A DNA stretch of 7,319 bases from Methanosarcinaceae archaeon (lineage in GTDB: Archaea > Halobacteriota > Methanosarcinia > Methanosarcinales > Methanosarcinaceae). The notes beneath the pieces were generated by a model. The model ran no database searches, was not told the DNA's origin, and saw only the letters and a list, made by a program, of their open reading frames with translations. Within the stretch, counting starts at the first letter, position 1, and the number at the start of each line of letters is the position of its first letter. The position numbers were made by a program, and so were the translations under genes. This document shows positions 5,648 to 7,319 of this stretch, piece after piece. The DNA lies in assembly GCA_020793555.1 (NCBI GenBank), contig DQIO01000210.1:1-7319 (forward strand). The letters are read 5' to 3'.

Positions 5648-7169
5648 CTATTATTACTGGGGCGGTTATACTCCGTCAACTCCTATTAAAGTGGAAGGCG
5701 GCATTAAAGCCAAAAGCAAGAGGGGAAGCATCGGGGATACATGGTGGTCTAAACGCTGGGTTAGTACCCTTGAGTCTTTTGGCTGGAGCAACCGTCTTGA
5801 GCGTGGAAGACGATATGCCAGAAAAGGGCAGGTGCTTGAGTTTGATCTTATGCCGGGTAAGGTTAAAGCAAAGGCGCAGGGCTCGGTCACAAAACCATAT
5901 TCAGTGACAATAGAGGTACAACCTTTCACAGACGATGAATGGGACAATGCGATTGAAGCTATGTCACAAAGGGCTATGTTCGCTGCAAAACTGCTTGCAG
6001 GCGAGATGCCGCAGGATATTGAGGACGCTTTCAATGCAGCAGGCGTCTCCCTGTTCCCTGATTCGTCGAAAGACATCAAGACCAGATGTTCCTGTCCTGA
6101 TAGTGCAAATCCGTGTAAGCACATTGCAGCGGTATATTATATCCTTGCTGAAGAGTTTGACCGGGATCCCTTTATGCTTTTTAATCTCAGGGGGCGGACG
6201 CAGGAGGAGATCACAGAAGCACTTCGCAAGAGTCGTGCAGTGGTGGCTGAAAGTCCATCTGAGCCGGAAAACCTGTTGGATGTTGCTGTCGATACAAAGG
6301 GAATAGAGGGGGCAGAAGGAGAGGATGGTGGAGATGGTGAGGACGTTGCTGAATTACCCATTGGTGATTTCTGGAGCGGAACGGAACTTGAGTCTTTTTC
6401 AGTTGACATTTCCCCTCCTGAGGTGTCAGCAGCCATTATTAAGCGTCTTGGCACGCCGGAATTCTGGGACAGCAAGGATGAGTTTGATGCGGTGATGAGC
6501 AAATTCTATGGTGAGGTCAGCAGGCATGCTATTGAATCTGCGTATGGGGAACCAATGGAATTCAGTGAGGATGAGGATGATATGGTCAGTGGGGATACGG
6601 ATACGGCAAAAAGTCAAACAAAAGATGTTGATGTCTACCAGCTTAAAGTGACACTGGCTCATTCAAAGCCGCCGATATGGAGAAGAATTCTGGTCACAAG
6701 TGACACCACACTGTCAGAGCTTCACCAGATTATACAGGATGCTATGGGATGGGATGACGAACATCTTCACATGTTCGTTATAGATGATGAGTATTATAGT
6801 GAATCTGACCCGTCTAGTATGTTTGAATCGACAAATGAAAAAACCGTTGAATTGAGTCAAGTAATCTCAGGAGAGGGAAACAAATTCTCCTATGAGTATG
6901 ATTTTGGAGATTCATGGGAGCACAAGATACTGGTGGAGAAAATACTGACACCTGATCCGGATGTGCATTATCCTGTGTGTATTAAAGGCAAACGTGCCTG
7001 TCCGCCTGAGGACTGCGGCGGGATTAGTAGATACCACTATATTTTAGATGTGCTTGAAGATCCGGATGATCCAGAATATGAGGATATAACCGAATGTTTT
7101 GGCGGGGGTTTAGACCCTAAATATTTTGATCTTGACGATATCAACGTAAGGTTGAGTTTGATCATGTGA
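5640..7169 (+). CDS. SWIM zinc-finger protein fused to pRiA4b ORF-3-like domain
   Basis: The protein has 509 residues and starts at the ATG inside ATGAGTAA, overlapping the SNF2 stop. GAGGCGGTG just upstream acts as a weak SD, and coupling to the SNF2 gene is likely. The N-terminal part resembles prokaryotic SWIM proteins (WWSKRWV near the start). The zinc finger is C-x-C-x6-C-x-H with Cys 150, Cys 152, Cys 159 and His 161, a DNA- or protein-binding module. A typical SWIM-protein segment (FW...PPEV...LGTPEFW) follows an acidic linker at about 221-240. After a second acidic linker (about 307-329), residues 331-507 form a complete domain like plasmid pRiA4b ORF-3 and IS1096 TnpR-like proteins: PPIWRRI, a GWDDEHLHMF strand, YDFGDSWEH, and ACPPEDCGG (454-461 from the Cys). 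That domain's molecular role is not known to me. It probably directs or regulates the SNF2 motor. The fusion is the odd feature; I see no frameshift at the joint. Confidence 0.93.
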   Translation: MSNYYYWGGYTPSTPIKVEGGIKAKSKRGSIGDTWWSKRWVSTLESFGWSNRLERGRRYARKGQVLEFDLMPGKVKAKAQGSVTKPYSVTIEVQPFTDDEWDNAIEAMSQRAMFAAKLLAGEMPQDIEDAFNAAGVSLFPDSSKDIKTRCSCPDSANPCKHIAAVYYILAEEFDRDPFMLFNLRGRTQEEITEALRKSRAVVAESPSEPENLLDVAVDTKGIEGAEGEDGGDGEDVAELPIGDFWSGTELESFSVDISPPEVSAAIIKRLGTPEFWDSKDEFDAVMSKFYGEVSRHAIESAYGEPMEFSEDEDDMVSGDTDTAKSQTKDVDVYQLKVTLAHSKPPIWRRILVTSDTTLSELHQIIQDAMGWDDEHLHMFVIDDEYYSESDPSSMFESTNEKTVELSQVISGEGNKFSYEYDFGDSWEHKILVEKILTPDPDVHYPVCIKGKRACPPEDCGGISRYHYILDVLEDPDDPEYEDITECFGGGLDPKYFDLDDINVRLSLIM

Positions 7170-7204
7170 AGATGTTTGTATCTGCTATACAAAAAAATCG
7201 ACCT

Positions 7205-7236
7205 TTTCAAAAATTGAGGCTTTTTATTATATTCTG
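7205..7236 (+). terminator. T-rich terminator after the SNF2-SWIM operon
   Basis: A weak stem (TCAA-AAA-TTGA with G-T extension) is followed by TTTTTATTATATTCT (7221-7235), beginning about 50 bases after the SWIM gene's stop. T-rich tracts are the usual archaeal termination signal, so the operon most likely ends here. Confidence 0.5.
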
Positions 7237-7319
7237 GTCACACTTATCAATCAGTTCTGTTAACCTAGTGTCGCGTCAACTTTCAAGTGTCGGATTATGA
7301 AGGGCATAGGGCACAATTA
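7237..7319. other. Right edge, no gene visible
   Basis: I see no open frame of note. The heptamer AGTGTCG occurs twice (7268-7274 and 7286-7292). The style of this segment, a higher-GC block starting abruptly after an AT-rich tract, could be the end of an insertion element or the start of a neighbouring unit. The window stops before this can be judged. Confidence 0.2.

Noticed and set aside
5666..6124. Minus-strand 152-codon open frame opposite the SWIM gene
   Set aside because: It is antisense to the SWIM finger and its upstream region, which have clear motifs, and its own product is Ser/Leu-rich without any recognisable domain.
1..7319. CRISPR arrays, tRNA or rRNA genes
   Set aside because: I saw no regularly spaced repeats of CRISPR length, no tRNA-like T-loop/acceptor pairing and no rRNA-like sequence.

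Overview
The window looks archaeal, most likely from a Methanosarcinales-type methanogen. Three things suggest this: AT-rich TATA-like boxes sit where archaeal promoters would have them, several starts are preceded by Shine-Dalgarno (SD) sequences of the GGAGGTGAT type, and the SNF2/SWIM gene pair and GH13 fragment resemble proteins I associate with that group. The taxonomic call is inference; no rRNA or other marker gene is present.

Layout. Positions 1-253 hold no convincing gene. A small conserved-looking gene of unknown function (86 aa) lies on the minus strand at 254-514, with a very strong SD, an AT-rich promoter flanked by short repeats, and a GC-rich hairpin after its stop. Positions 627 to about 1200 read as a graveyard: a start-less open frame on the plus strand runs into the 5' end of a GH13 alpha-amylase-type gene on the minus strand, of which only about 61 codons survive. 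Next comes a strikingly AT-rich segment (about 1250-2060) on the plus strand. It holds an 8-codon ORF with a good SD, a stand-alone DEDDy 3'-5' exonuclease (probably starting at TTG 1360), and a tiny cysteine-rich ORF right after it. A 365-base non-coding stretch follows, ending in a near-perfect 20-bp inverted repeat with a 10-base loop (2328-2377).

The right two-thirds is an intact two-gene operon. A 1073-aa RapA/HepA-like SNF2-family ATPase (2426-5647) overlaps by 8 bases a 509-aa protein (5640-7169), which joins an N-terminal SWIM zinc-finger protein to a C-terminal pRiA4b/IS1096-ORF3-like domain. The overlap implies translational coupling, and the pair probably acts together on DNA or nucleoprotein. 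A T-rich terminator-like tract follows the operon.

The most interesting points are the SWIM-pRiA4b fusion coupled to the SNF2 motor, the AT-rich exonuclease/Cys-rich mini-operon that looks imported, the large inverted repeat at the operon's promoter, and the truncated amylase marking past rearrangement.
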